A stretch of DNA of 64,000 nt, taken from assembly GCA_944326135.1 (NCBI GenBank), contig CALVCU010000015.1, positions 62,001 to 126,000 of the forward strand, written 5' to 3'. Origin of the DNA: an uncultured Ligilactobacillus sp. (lineage in GTDB: Bacteria; Bacillota; Bacilli; Lactobacillales; Lactobacillaceae). This document shows positions 18,786 to 28,609 of the stretch, one piece after another. Within the stretch, counting starts at the first letter, position 1. Each line of letters starts with the position of its first letter. The notes beneath the pieces were generated by a model. It was given only the letters and a program-made list of their open reading frames with translations, ran no database searches and was not told the origin of the DNA. The position numbers and the translations under genes are program-made.

Positions 18786-19811
18786 ATGACTAATTATATT
18801 ATTTCGTCTTTAGACTTAAGTAAAAATAATGCTGGTCCGAAAGCACGAACCGATATAGATTATTTTTTGAAACAACTTGGATTTAAAGATTTGTGTTCTT
18901 TTAATTGTCAATCAAAATTCTGGAGACATATCCAGAAACAACGCTTGATTTGGCATGATATTCCACAAACACTCAAAAATTTAAAGGGACAAGATGCAAC
19001 AGTTTTCTTTCAATATCCAATTTATTCGAAAATTCTCATGAAAAAAATTTTGAAGACTGCAAAGAAAAATGTCAGTCATTTTTACGTGATTATTCATGAT
19101 TTAGAATCGTTGCGAATTTTCAAAGATCGAATTGGTTTTCAAAAATTTGAAGTTAACTTTTTCAATCAAACAGATGGCTTGATTGTTCATAATGAGCGGA
19201 TGAAGCGAGCATTAAAACAAATGGGCGTCAATGTTCCAATGATTTCCCTGGAAATATTTGATTATCAAAATGCGGTTCCATTGACTATCCACAAGAACCA
19301 CCAAGGGATTGCCTTTGCAGGAAATCTTGCGAAAGCACCATTTTTAGAAAAATGGAATTTAAACCAATCAATTAATTTATATGGACCTCATAAGCAATTA
19401 CAATATCCCCAAAACGTATATTATCGTGGCGTTTTTCCGCCAGATCAATTATCAGCACATTTGAATGAAAGTTTTGGATTGATTTGGGATGGGAATGGAC
19501 TAGATAAGTGTAATGGTATGTATGGTGGGTATCTAAAATATAATAACCCGCATAAAGCATCACTATATTTAAGTTCAGGGATGCCAATAATTGTATGGAA
19601 TCAAAGTGCTTTAAGCGATTTGATTCAAAAATATCATGTTGGAATTGCGGTGGAAAAATTACAAGATTTAGATCAAATTTTATCGCAATTGTCAGATGAG
19701 GATTATTGTAAAATGCAGAAGAATGCGATGCAATTGGCCAAACAATTGCGTGAAGGATATTTTATAAAAAGTGCGGTTGAAAAGTTACTTAAAAGTAAAA
19801 ATAAAAAGTGA
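18786..19811 (+). CDS. Gtf3-like glycosyltransferase (galactofuranosyl/glucosyltransferase type)
   Basis: A cytoplasmic glycosyltransferase of 341 residues with a two-Rossmann (GT-B) layout. Features typical of the Gtf3 family are an early Asn-Ala-Gly-Pro-Lys segment (residues 14-18), HDLESLR in the first domain, and the sugar-nucleotide site FGLIWDG...KYNNPHKASLYLSSGMPIIVW near residue 240-275. Relatives transfer glucose or galactofuranose onto surface glycans or serine-rich glycoproteins; the sugar cannot be told. The ATG at 18786 has GGTGGGAAG nine bases upstream; a TTG at 18780 is too close. The gene is monocistronic, ending at a bidirectional terminator shared with the LTA-synthase-like gene. 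Confidence 0.8.
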   Translation: MTNYIISSLDLSKNNAGPKARTDIDYFLKQLGFKDLCSFNCQSKFWRHIQKQRLIWHDIPQTLKNLKGQDATVFFQYPIYSKILMKKILKTAKKNVSHFYVIIHDLESLRIFKDRIGFQKFEVNFFNQTDGLIVHNERMKRALKQMGVNVPMISLEIFDYQNAVPLTIHKNHQGIAFAGNLAKAPFLEKWNLNQSINLYGPHKQLQYPQNVYYRGVFPPDQLSAHLNESFGLIWDGNGLDKCNGMYGGYLKYNNPHKASLYLSSGMPIIVWNQSALSDLIQKYHVGIAVEKLQDLDQILSQLSDEDYCKMQKNAMQLAKQLREGYFIKSAVEKLLKSKNKK

Positions 19812-19842
19812 TAACCAATTTATTGGTTATCACTTTTTATTT
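19800..19842. terminator. Bidirectional intrinsic terminator
   Basis: AAAAAGTGATAACCAA pairs perfectly with TTGGTTATCACTTTTT (about 19804-19837). It serves the converging Gtf3-like and LTA-synthase-like genes. Confidence 0.9.
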
Positions 19843-19843
19843 A

Positions 19844-22825
19844 TTAATCTTTTAATCCCATTTTGACAGTATATTGTTTTCCAGCACAAATATCATATTG
19901 GAATAATAAATAATCATGCCAGATTTCTTTTTGTTCATCAGTCAAATCACTATATGGGCTTATTTTCCCATCATCTGTAGTAAATTGAACTAAATCATCT
20001 TCATTATCAGAAGATGTTGTTTTTACAGAAAATGATGGTAATTTATCGTAAACTTCAGTTAATAATGCTTGATATGGAGTAACTTTAGTATTTGTTTGTT
20101 CAGCAACCATAGCTTGAAAATCATTAGGAGTAACTATATTAGCTTTTGTAAGACGTTTTGCACCTAAATGTTCCTGAGCATATTTATTAGAATAAATAAA
20201 ATAATCAGTTTCATGAAGAGCTAAAGAATCTTTTTGCAAGTTAGCATTAGTATAGATTCCTGGTAAATGATCTCCGTAAAAGACCCAAGTAACAGGCTTT
20301 TGAATTTGATCTAATTCATTCATAAATTGTTGAACCGCATCATCTGTTTTATTAATCCCATATGCAAAATTATTTAATGAAAACTGCATATCGCTGTTTA
20401 CATTTGAACCAGATGCACCCATTTTTTCTGAATTATTATATACTTTTTTATCATATGGCATATGATTTTGCATTGTTATCAAATTAATAAATAATCCACT
20501 CTTAGCTTTTTTTATTTGAGCTAATGCATTAGCATATGCAGTTTCATCAGATAAGTAAGGACTGTTATCAATTTTTTTCTGATCTATAATTTTATATTTA
20601 CTTCCTAAATAATAGAAACGGTCAAATCCCATTTTTTTATAGACTTCTTTTCGACTATAAAATGTACCTAAATAAGGATGTATAGCTATAGATTCAGGAA
20701 AACTTTGAATAAACGAAGGAACAACTTTTAATCGATCTACTAACTGAGTATATGGTGTTGAAAGCATAGGTGAAAAATTACATGTAGCTAATCCTGTAAG
20801 CGTCATATACTCAATATTGGCAGTTCCTCCACCATAAGTAGAACTTAACATTAACCCAGAGGTATTATTTTTTTTAATATTTCTAATATTAGGAATAGGA
20901 TCTTTACTAAAAGTAACACCTGATAATCGGGTCGGATCAGCGAAACTTTCACTTAAATTAAAGATTACAATTTGGTCTTTAAATGAATTATTCCGTTGTT
21001 TATTAATTTCTTTTGCTTCTTGAGAATATTTAGAATACAACTTTTGCATCTCTTCTTTTGAATAACCATGAGGTTTATCCATTATTGTAATGCCAATATT
21101 ATTTAAAAATTGAATTATAGGACCATTTTTCATAACTCCAGTCCATTGATCCTCAAAAACAGGCTCATTACCTAAACCTTTTGAAATAATAGAAATTGGA
21201 TTGTTTTTTACATTTAAAAAGTTAACACTTAAAAAAAGTATGGGGATTAATAAAATCCAAAAAATTCGATTTTTTAAGCTTTTTCCTGATACCTTTTTCT
21301 TTCGTTCTAAATATATAATTGATCCAATTGCAATAATAATACCAATCACAGTAATAATAATGAGTTTAAAATTTATCATTTTAAGTAACTCATTGATAGC
21401 AACTAACTCAGATAAATCCGATGGTATAATTGGTTCATTTCGAGATTGGATTTTTAAATAACTAGCTATAATTCCAATAATATATATTATTCCTACTGAA
21501 ATAGAGGAAATCCAAAAGCGATTTGTTAATGCAAAGATAAATCTAAATACGCCAATTACAACTAATGTATTTAATATAACTAGCATTTGTCGTGGACCAA
21601 AAGTATATGTAAACACATTATAAAGGATTGTGAGATTTGAGTGTACTTTAAAATTATCACTAACAGCAACAAACGAAATATATGAAAGTATATATGCACA
21701 AAGGATTCCAATTAAATACAACCGATGATTCTTAATCCATAACTTAAAGTCCTGATATTTATTAGGACCCCATTCTTGGATATTGTATATATTACAATTA
21801 TTCCAATGTTTATCAATTGTTAATGTAATTCGAGAAAACTTTTCTAATAGATAAATTACGCATGCAATAACAAAACATCCTAAGATTATCAATAGAGTTT
21901 GCTCTAAATTAGGAATTAAAACTTTGTGAATTATTTTATTGTACGTACTATTATTATAATTTGAAATTATTCCTTTAAAGATATCAGATGTTCCGCATAT
22001 GATAGTTAGTATAATGAAATAAATAACTGTATCTGAATATTTTTTTAAATTCTTCAAAAGAGAATAACTTAAGATAGTGACAACTATACAAGCTGTTAAA
22101 ATTTGAAAACCAGAATTTGAAACAGAAAAACGATCAGCAGTTGATAAATTAAAGTGCTGACTCCAAGACAATGCTGGCATAATAGTAATTATTAATTCAT
22201 TAAAAATAATGATAAAAGCACCTTGAATAATATTTTTTCTATCTATTTTCTTATCTTTTAGATTATTAATTTCAATTCCCCAACAAATTAGTAATAATCC
22301 ATAAACTGTAGAATTTATGTCATTTGTTCCTAAGATTTTTTCGTTAAATACTGTAGGAAGGATTGTTAGGATTATAAGTGCAGGAAGATAAAATAAGTGG
22401 ATTTTAGCAGCACATTTTTTTAATAAAGGCATTAATATAATTCCAAATAAAATTCCTGTAAGAATTGGGTATGTATTTCTTAAAATAGGAAAAAGTGCAT
22501 TATAAAAATCAGATAGCACGAATGATTTATTAGCAAAAAGTTTAATTAAAAGTATGATTAAACTACTAAACCAAATTGTTATCCAACTCTTAATAACTGT
22601 ACTTAATGAAGTCTTAAAATGACTAAGATAGTATCCAAGAAGGATTACAGAAATATCGATACCTAAGTTGGATATTCCTAAAAAGAATTGCCAAATAAAA
22701 TTTGTATTAACTGTATTGAGAGAAGTGGCTACATTTACATTTTGGAAAAAGAGCACACTAAATATAAATAGGAATAAACTAGAAAAACTTATCAAAATTA
22801 AATTTATATTTTTTTTGATATTCAT
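19844..22825 (-). CDS. Acyltransferase-3-like / LTA-synthase-like fusion membrane protein
   Basis: A 993-residue membrane protein in two parts. Residues about 1-390 hold some ten hydrophobic segments with an acyltransferase-3-like layout (WQFFLGISNLGIDISVILLGYYL, then a segment ending FPILRNTYPILTG). Residues about 410-560 form a second set of spans, and the C-terminal 400 residues form an extracellular alkaline-phosphatase/sulfatase fold of the LtaS type. Visible active-site marks are Glu626 (NLSESFADP), the nucleophile candidate Thr668 in YGGGTANIEY, and Asp852-His853 in FYGDHLPG. The expected chemistry is transfer of a glycerol-phosphate-like group at the cell surface; the target glycan is unknown. 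The ATG at 22825 follows GTGAGG; an upstream GTG at 22891 has no ribosome site. A broken paralogue lies at 875-3867. Confidence 0.8.
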   Translation of the reverse strand: MNIKKNINLILISFSSLFLFIFSVLFFQNVNVATSLNTVNTNFIWQFFLGISNLGIDISVILLGYYLSHFKTSLSTVIKSWITIWFSSLIILLIKLFANKSFVLSDFYNALFPILRNTYPILTGILFGIILMPLLKKCAAKIHLFYLPALIILTILPTVFNEKILGTNDINSTVYGLLLICWGIEINNLKDKKIDRKNIIQGAFIIIFNELIITIMPALSWSQHFNLSTADRFSVSNSGFQILTACIVVTILSYSLLKNLKKYSDTVIYFIILTIICGTSDIFKGIISNYNNSTYNKIIHKVLIPNLEQTLLIILGCFVIACVIYLLEKFSRITLTIDKHWNNCNIYNIQEWGPNKYQDFKLWIKNHRLYLIGILCAYILSYISFVAVSDNFKVHSNLTILYNVFTYTFGPRQMLVILNTLVVIGVFRFIFALTNRFWISSISVGIIYIIGIIASYLKIQSRNEPIIPSDLSELVAINELLKMINFKLIIITVIGIIIAIGSIIYLERKKKVSGKSLKNRIFWILLIPILFLSVNFLNVKNNPISIISKGLGNEPVFEDQWTGVMKNGPIIQFLNNIGITIMDKPHGYSKEEMQKLYSKYSQEAKEINKQRNNSFKDQIVIFNLSESFADPTRLSGVTFSKDPIPNIRNIKKNNTSGLMLSSTYGGGTANIEYMTLTGLATCNFSPMLSTPYTQLVDRLKVVPSFIQSFPESIAIHPYLGTFYSRKEVYKKMGFDRFYYLGSKYKIIDQKKIDNSPYLSDETAYANALAQIKKAKSGLFINLITMQNHMPYDKKVYNNSEKMGASGSNVNSDMQFSLNNFAYGINKTDDAVQQFMNELDQIQKPVTWVFYGDHLPGIYTNANLQKDSLALHETDYFIYSNKYAQEHLGAKRLTKANIVTPNDFQAMVAEQTNTKVTPYQALLTEVYDKLPSFSVKTTSSDNEDDLVQFTTDDGKISPYSDLTDEQKEIWHDYLLFQYDICAGKQYTVKMGLKD

Positions 22826-22952
22826 ATAAAAGGCCTCACAAATATAAAAATTAAATATATAAATGTTATATATTAATGAATAAACAATCACGCACTATTA
22901 TATCATAATTATTTATTAATTCAGACGAGATAAAATAAAACATTATATATTT

Positions 22953-22961
22953 TGGTATAAT
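22953..22961 (+). promoter_or_regulatory. Extended -10 promoter of the GT-C-like membrane protein gene
   Basis: TGGTATAAT (TG, one base, TATAAT at 22956-22961) lies about 40 bases before the TTG start, in the divergent gap with the LTA-synthase-like gene. Confidence 0.55.
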
Positions 22962-22999
22962 ATATTTATGAATTTATAAATCGAAATGAGGATGTATTG

Positions 23000-24742
23000 T
23001 TGAAACAAGAAGAGCATACATTAAAAAAAACTATTTTAATTAATACTGGTATTGTTATATCATTCTTGATATTGACATTTATTTTTATGCAATCATTTAT
23101 AGAAATCAATAAATTTAATATTGTTTCAGATAGTAGTTTTCATTTATCAAGAGCAAATGAAATTTATGAAAATTTGAAAAGTGGTAGTCTGTTCACATAT
23201 ATTGCTACACATACTTTTAGTCATAGTGGAGTGGGAACTTTTTTATTTTATCCATCATTATTTCTATATATATTAGCATTTTTAAGATTAATATTTAATC
23301 CAATCACTTCAATATATATTTGGATTGGAATATTTATGTTTTTAACACTAATTGTAGCATTCTATTCTATGATGAGTTTTTCTAAAAATAGAAAGAGAAG
23401 CTATATATTTTCAATTATATATACGCTTATACCATATCATCTATATTTAGGTTTATGGAATGGAGTTTGGGGAGAGTATATTGCATATACTTTCTTGCCA
23501 TTAGTTTTCTTAGGTATATACCATGTATTGTGGGGAGATTTCCATAAATGGCCAATTTTAGCTGTAGGAATGTCTTTATTATGCTATAGCCATATCGTTA
23601 GTGTTTATATTACTACATTTTTATGTTTGTTTTTATTTATTTGCAAATTAATAGTTGCCAAAATCACTAAAAGTCGCTTTGTATCTCTAATAAAGAGTGG
23701 ATGTTTAGCAATATTGTTAAGTGGATGGGAATTTATTCCTTTCTTAACAGATTATCTAGGTGGTGACATTCACGCTCCTCAAGAACAATTTTGGTTTTTG
23801 AATAATTTTAGTGATTTAGTTACTAGTTCATTTCAGAATGTATGTGGTGGAGATGTTTTAAATGGGCGATCATTAGGAATTTTACTTATAATCACATTAT
23901 TTGTAGGATGGTTATTTGTAAAAAATGATGCAACAAATCTCTTAATTTATGTATTGGGAGTAACTTTAGCTCTTTGTTCTACAACATTTATTGATTGGAC
24001 ATCATTATCTCATAACGAATTAGTAATGAATACAATTGGAAATATACAGTTTCCATTTAGACTAGTTCCATATGCAGGATTATTTTTGTCAGTAATTGCT
24101 TCATTTGTTATTTGTAATATTATAGATGGCATTACAAGCAGTAATTATAAACAAATATTAGTAATCATTTCATTTGTCTTGATAAGTGTTTGTGGATATT
24201 TTGGAACAGTGCAACCAGCACTTGATCGAATTACTCAAAATGTTTCTGAGAAGTATTTGAAAAAAACTGAAAGTAAACAAACCATTCCAGATGATGTGGT
24301 TATAGATAAATATAATTACAATGCTATTTTTGATTATTTAACTCAAACGGGAGAAACAGATTATTATTCTGAAAAAGCATATAATAGTGCTACATCAATT
24401 ATAAATAATATTGTGTACGTAAATGGAAAAGAATCAAAATTAATAGCAGAGTATAAACCTAATAAGATTATTTATATGATACATGCTCAAAAGGGAGATA
24501 AGATTGATTTACCAGTTATAGCGTATAAACATACCTCTGTAAGTGATAATGGTAAAAAAGTAAAATTCAATCAAAGTAAACGAGGAACTGTAGAAATTTT
24601 GGCAAGGACGAATGTCAATAGAATAGAAGTGAGCTATAAACCAATAGTGTTATACTATGTAATGATGTTTATTGCGTTGTTAAGTTGGGTTGGAGTTATT
24701 TTTTATCAAGTTAAGAATGTTAAAAATAGATTAATTTATTAA
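23000..24742 (+). CDS. Polytopic membrane protein, GT-C/YfhO-like
   Basis: A membrane protein of about 580 residues with about eleven hydrophobic segments and an extracytoplasmic C-terminal domain before a last span. After the first span comes SDSSFHLSRANEIYENL, which resembles the loop of GT-C glycosyltransferases and of bacterial YfhO/6-pyruvoyl-tetrahydropterin-synthase-related membrane proteins, where an acidic residue is catalytic. Such enzymes use polyprenyl-phosphate sugars on the outer face of the membrane, so a role in glycosylating surface polymers is plausible but not shown. Two tandem TTG codons (22997 and 23000) can start it; GAGG at about 22987-22991 favours the second. It diverges from the LTA-synthase-like gene and has its own promoter. 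Confidence 0.65.
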   Translation: MKQEEHTLKKTILINTGIVISFLILTFIFMQSFIEINKFNIVSDSSFHLSRANEIYENLKSGSLFTYIATHTFSHSGVGTFLFYPSLFLYILAFLRLIFNPITSIYIWIGIFMFLTLIVAFYSMMSFSKNRKRSYIFSIIYTLIPYHLYLGLWNGVWGEYIAYTFLPLVFLGIYHVLWGDFHKWPILAVGMSLLCYSHIVSVYITTFLCLFLFICKLIVAKITKSRFVSLIKSGCLAILLSGWEFIPFLTDYLGGDIHAPQEQFWFLNNFSDLVTSSFQNVCGGDVLNGRSLGILLIITLFVGWLFVKNDATNLLIYVLGVTLALCSTTFIDWTSLSHNELVMNTIGNIQFPFRLVPYAGLFLSVIASFVICNIIDGITSSNYKQILVIISFVLISVCGYFGTVQPALDRITQNVSEKYLKKTESKQTIPDDVVIDKYNYNAIFDYLTQTGETDYYSEKAYNSATSIINNIVYVNGKESKLIAEYKPNKIIYMIHAQKGDKIDLPVIAYKHTSVSDNGKKVKFNQSKRGTVEILARTNVNRIEVSYKPIVLYYVMMFIALLSWVGVIFYQVKNVKNRLIY

Positions 24743-24867
24743 GACCTTTTTTGAATAGTATTAAGACAATTCAAATTTTAAGTTAATTGCTAGATATTAG
24801 ATATTATTTGTGTGAGAATAGATAAATATTAAAGGGATTGCTTATAGAAATTAGAAAGGTAAAAAAA

Positions 24868-27588
24868 TTGGAACGTAAGAAAAGATATAAGATGTACAAA
24901 GCTGGAAAAAATTGGGTATTTGCACCAATTGTTTTCTTTGGTTTAACTTTTTTAGATGGTAATGCAAATGTTGCAAAAGCAGATAATGTTAATTTAGTAT
25001 CAACAAGCAGTTCTGCTCAAACAGAATCTGCTACATCTGCAAGTAGTTTGCAACAACGTGAAGTTACATTATCAAGTTCAAGTCAATCAGTAAGCTCAAG
25101 TAGTCAAGATAGTTCAAGTGTAAGTAAGCAAGAAACTGCAAGTTCATCAAGCAAAGTTTCTTCATCTGTAGCTGTTTCCTCATCATCAGCTACATCATCA
25201 CAAAGTGAACAAGTAAATGATTCAAGTTCCTCAAATGCTACTAAAGAAAGTTCATCAGTTAAGGCTGCTGAAAGTAGTCAAGATAGTAGTTCTTCAAATA
25301 GTCAAGTAAGTAGTAGTTCAAGTGAAAATTCAGCTATGCAAAGTGATAAAAATGAATCATCATCTGATTCATCAAGTTTATCAAGTAGTAGTCAAAGTAC
25401 TGAATCATCAGCAACAACTTCAGATGAAAGTAGTTCAACAGAATCATCATCTTCTTCAACTGTAGATAAAGCTGATCAATCAGATACTTCATCAGAAAGC
25501 AATTCTACTGAAGAAAAAACTGATATTACATCTGAAGTTTTAGAACAAAATAAAGAAATTTTGGAAAATAATAATGGAGTAGTTGCTGAAGATAAGGTGA
25601 TGACTGCTGGTGATACTAGTCGTTCAGAAGCAACTTATGTTCCTAATCGATCAATGGGTGTTGACGTATCAAGTTATCAAGGTACAGATTTAACTAAGTA
25701 TGCAAATGCTGGAGCTAAGTTTGCAATTGTTAAATTAACTGAAGGTACAAACTATACTAACCCTAATGCAAAAGGACAAATTAGTTCTGCTAAATCTCAT
25801 GGAATGATGGTTCAAGGTTATCATTATGCTCATTTTGGTGGAGATAAGTCTAAAGCAATCACAGAAGCTAATTATGCAATTAATGCCGCAAAGCAATTAG
25901 GATTACCAGCAGGATCCTATTTAGCATTAGACTTTGAAGAAGGTTTCTGGGGTGTTAGTGCAAACACAGCAGCTGCAATTGAATTTATGCAAAGAATAAA
26001 AGATGCAGGTTATATTCCATTGTTGTATGCATCATCATCAATGCTAACATCATATTTTAATCTTTCACAAATTATTAGTAAGTTTGGGACTTGCTTGTGG
26101 GTAGCGGCATACCCAAATGGTTCACAAGTTTCAACAGATTCTCCTAATTTTAATTACTTTCCAAGTATGGATGGTGTTTTAATGTGGCAATTTACTGATA
26201 ATTGGAAAGGTATGAATGTTGATTCAAGTATTAACGTTCAACCATTACAAACATCATACACTGGCGAAAAGCAAGTAAATGGACATTGGCAATATTATAA
26301 AAATGGAGTAGCTGTAAAGAATAGTTTTGTAAGCATTCCAGGTCAAAATAAAACATGTTACTATGATGGAAATGGAAACATGGTTTATGGTGAACAACAA
26401 ATTAATGGTCATTGGTACTACTTTAATACGACGACTGGAGCAATGGCTAAGGGAATTACAAATATTGGCTATAAAACTTGTTACTATAATAGTCAAGGCC
26501 AAATGCAGTATGGTGAACAACAAGTAAATGGTTCATGGTACTACTTTGATAAGTCTACTGGAGCAATGGCTAAGGGACTTAAAAATATTGGTTATAAAAC
26601 CTGTTATTATAATAGTCAAGGTCAAATGCAATATGGTGAACAACAAGTGAATGGTTCATGGTATTACTTTGATAAGTCTACTGGAGCAATGGTCACAGGA
26701 CTTAAAAATATTGGCTATAAAACTTGCTACTATAATAGTCAAGGCCAAATGCAATATGGTAAACAAGAAATTAATGGAAAAACATATTATTTCAATAAAA
26801 CTACTGGAGCAATGCTAGTAGGACCACAAAGTATGGCACAGTTTGGAGACGATCATATTTATGGATTTGATGAAAATGGTCAAAAAGTATATGGTCAACT
26901 TCATTATAATGGGCACTGGTATTTATTTGATAAAACTACTGGAATAATGCAAACTGGATTCCAAAATTTAAGTTCATATGGTCAAAATAAAACAGTATAT
27001 TATGATCCTCAAAATGGTCAGATGCAATATGGCGAAAAGAAAATAAATAATGCATGGTACTATTTTGATAAATCTACTGGAGCAATGGCTACAGGATTGA
27101 CAAATATTGGATATAAGACATGTTACTATAATGCAAATGGTCAAATGCAATATGGTGTTCAAGAAATAGACGGGAAGAAATACTATTTCAATAGTGGTAC
27201 TGGAGCAATGCAGACAGGATTAATCAAAGATAATGGAAATATCTATTATGCAGATGCAAATGGTGTTCTTCAAAGTGGTGAAAAGAAGATCGATGGCTCA
27301 TGGTATTACTTCGATAAAGGCACTAATAAAGCAGCTACAGGATTGACAAATATTGGTTATAAGACATGTTACTATGATGCAAACGGTCGAATGCAATATG
27401 GTGAAAAACAAATCAATGGTTCATGGTATTACTTCAATAAGACAACAGGAGCAATGGCCACAGGATTGACAAACATTGGATATAAGACATGTTACTATAA
27501 TGCAAATGGTCAAATGCAATATGGTGTTCAAGAAATAGATGGAAAGACATATTATTTCAATGAACAAACTGGTGCTTTAGAAAATTAG
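24868..27588 (+). CDS. Secreted GH25 lysozyme with KxYKxGKxW signal and C-terminal wall-binding repeats
   Basis: A modular secreted protein of 906 residues. The start is TTG at 24868 (AAAGG eight bases upstream), giving MERKKRYKMYKAGKNW, the KxYKxGKxW-type signal peptide; likely cleavage is after VAKA near residue 38. Residues about 40-240 are an extreme Ser/Thr/Glu-rich linker. The GH25 domain spans about 263-455, with DVSSYQG at its start and catalytic D355/E357 in ALDFEE. Residues about 460-906 are some ten aromatic repeats (NGSWYYFDKSTGAMATGL, then NIGYKTCYYNANGQMQYG), of the choline/glucan-binding type. No LPXTG anchor exists, so attachment is by the repeats. The family hydrolyses the MurNAc-GlcNAc bond of peptidoglycan. 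Seven repeats contain a cysteine, which is unusual for a secreted Gram-positive protein. Confidence 0.92.
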   Translation: MERKKRYKMYKAGKNWVFAPIVFFGLTFLDGNANVAKADNVNLVSTSSSAQTESATSASSLQQREVTLSSSSQSVSSSSQDSSSVSKQETASSSSKVSSSVAVSSSSATSSQSEQVNDSSSSNATKESSSVKAAESSQDSSSSNSQVSSSSSENSAMQSDKNESSSDSSSLSSSSQSTESSATTSDESSSTESSSSSTVDKADQSDTSSESNSTEEKTDITSEVLEQNKEILENNNGVVAEDKVMTAGDTSRSEATYVPNRSMGVDVSSYQGTDLTKYANAGAKFAIVKLTEGTNYTNPNAKGQISSAKSHGMMVQGYHYAHFGGDKSKAITEANYAINAAKQLGLPAGSYLALDFEEGFWGVSANTAAAIEFMQRIKDAGYIPLLYASSSMLTSYFNLSQIISKFGTCLWVAAYPNGSQVSTDSPNFNYFPSMDGVLMWQFTDNWKGMNVDSSINVQPLQTSYTGEKQVNGHWQYYKNGVAVKNSFVSIPGQNKTCYYDGNGNMVYGEQQINGHWYYFNTTTGAMAKGITNIGYKTCYYNSQGQMQYGEQQVNGSWYYFDKSTGAMAKGLKNIGYKTCYYNSQGQMQYGEQQVNGSWYYFDKSTGAMVTGLKNIGYKTCYYNSQGQMQYGKQEINGKTYYFNKTTGAMLVGPQSMAQFGDDHIYGFDENGQKVYGQLHYNGHWYLFDKTTGIMQTGFQNLSSYGQNKTVYYDPQNGQMQYGEKKINNAWYYFDKSTGAMATGLTNIGYKTCYYNANGQMQYGVQEIDGKKYYFNSGTGAMQTGLIKDNGNIYYADANGVLQSGEKKIDGSWYYFDKGTNKAATGLTNIGYKTCYYDANGRMQYGEKQINGSWYYFNKTTGAMATGLTNIGYKTCYYNANGQMQYGVQEIDGKTYYFNEQTGALEN
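26262..27560 (+). repeat. Tandem coding repeats of the lysozyme wall-binding domain
   Basis: Units of about 114 bases encoding paired 20-residue motifs recur about ten times. Three consecutive units between about 26450 and 26770 are nearly identical at DNA level, and a further nearly identical group lies at about 27030-27160 and 27330-27560. Such identity permits unit gain or loss by recombination. These are coding repeats, not a CRISPR array. Confidence 0.85.
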
Positions 27589-27597
27589 TATTAAATA

Positions 27598-27628
27598 AAA
27601 AGAGATTGTAAAAACAATCTCTTTTTTA
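27598..27628 (+). terminator. Intrinsic terminator after the lysozyme gene
   Basis: AGAGATTGT pairs with ACAATCTCT (27601-27622, loop AAAA) followed by TTTTTT. Confidence 0.88.
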
Positions 27629-27694
27629 TTGTAAGCAACGCATTACTATATTAAAATAAATAGAAGAAAATTTAAGTTAGGAGTGTTTTAAAGC

Positions 27695-28606
27695 ATGAAA
27701 CACGCATTTTTAATTCTTACATATAAACATTATGATCAGTTAAAGGTACTTTTAAAGCTTTTAGATCATGAAAATGCAGATATATTTATACATGCTGATA
27801 AAACAGATTTAGGATTTAATCCTGAAGATTATGCAGGAATTTGTAAAAAATCAAAGGTAAAAATGATTCCTCGTGTAGATGTTGCATGGGGAGATTTTAC
27901 ACAAGAATTGGCAGAAATGAATCTACTTCAAGAAGCAATTAATGCAGGAGATTATGATTATTTCCACTTTATTTCAGGAATGGATTTACCAATTAAATCT
28001 ATGGATTATATAATGCAATTTTTTGAAGAACATAATGGCAAAATTTTTGTTGAATGTAATGATAAACTAAAGAACAGAAATGCTTTTCGTTTTATGCTAC
28101 GTTATGATGTATATCATTTCTTTCAAAAGTATATTGGCAAAGGAAGAACTTTTATCAAAGGTAAGCGTTGGCTAAAATATATTGATTTTGGTCAATGTAT
28201 TTTACAACATTATGTGGGAATTTCACGTTCAAGAAAAATGCGTAAAGCTGGAAAAGAAATTAAAGGTGGATCCCAATGGTTTAGTATCCCTAAGAAATTT
28301 GCTGAATATATCAATAATGACCGTGAAAACATCTTGGATTTTTGTAAACATGGATATTGTTTAGATGAAGTTTTCATGGCAACTTGGTTATATAATTCTC
28401 CATTCTATAAAGATATTTACAGAAATGGAAAAAGTTATGTAGCATCTTTGAGAAGATATAAATGGAAAAATGAAGATCCAACATTAGTTACAGTTGAAGA
28501 TATTAAAGAATATGATCAAGAACCAGACGCTATTTTTGCAAGAAAATTTGCAATAGAAGATTCGCCTGAAGCTGTTGAGTTTTTATTGAAAAGAAATAAT
28601 AAATAA
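27695..28606 (+). CDS. GT14-like (core-2/I-branching type) glycosyltransferase
   Basis: A 303-residue soluble glycosyltransferase. The start AFLILTYKHYDQLKVLLKLLD with IFIHADKTD, the central HFISGMDLPIKS, and GGSQWFSI resemble bacterial members of the branching beta-1,6-N-acetylglucosaminyltransferase family (GT14), which use UDP-GlcNAc or UDP-xylose-type donors. No membrane segment or signal peptide is present. A role in decorating a surface glycan is inferred from the polysaccharide genes that follow. The ATG at 27695 has TAGGAG eleven bases upstream. It is a single-gene unit ended by a bidirectional terminator that also serves the converging flippase. Confidence 0.8.
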   Translation: MKHAFLILTYKHYDQLKVLLKLLDHENADIFIHADKTDLGFNPEDYAGICKKSKVKMIPRVDVAWGDFTQELAEMNLLQEAINAGDYDYFHFISGMDLPIKSMDYIMQFFEEHNGKIFVECNDKLKNRNAFRFMLRYDVYHFFQKYIGKGRTFIKGKRWLKYIDFGQCILQHYVGISRSRKMRKAGKEIKGGSQWFSIPKKFAEYINNDRENILDFCKHGYCLDEVFMATWLYNSPFYKDIYRNGKSYVASLRRYKWKNEDPTLVTVEDIKEYDQEPDAIFARKFAIEDSPEAVEFLLKRNNK

Positions 28607-28609
28607 AAA

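Noticed and set aside
26254..27162. Antisense reading frames over the lysozyme repeats
   Set aside because: They arise from the repeat composition of the coding strand, have no ribosome sites and no family resemblance.
26262..27560. Regularly spaced repeats as a possible CRISPR array
   Set aside because: The period, near-continuous identity and clear translation show protein repeats rather than repeat-spacer units.
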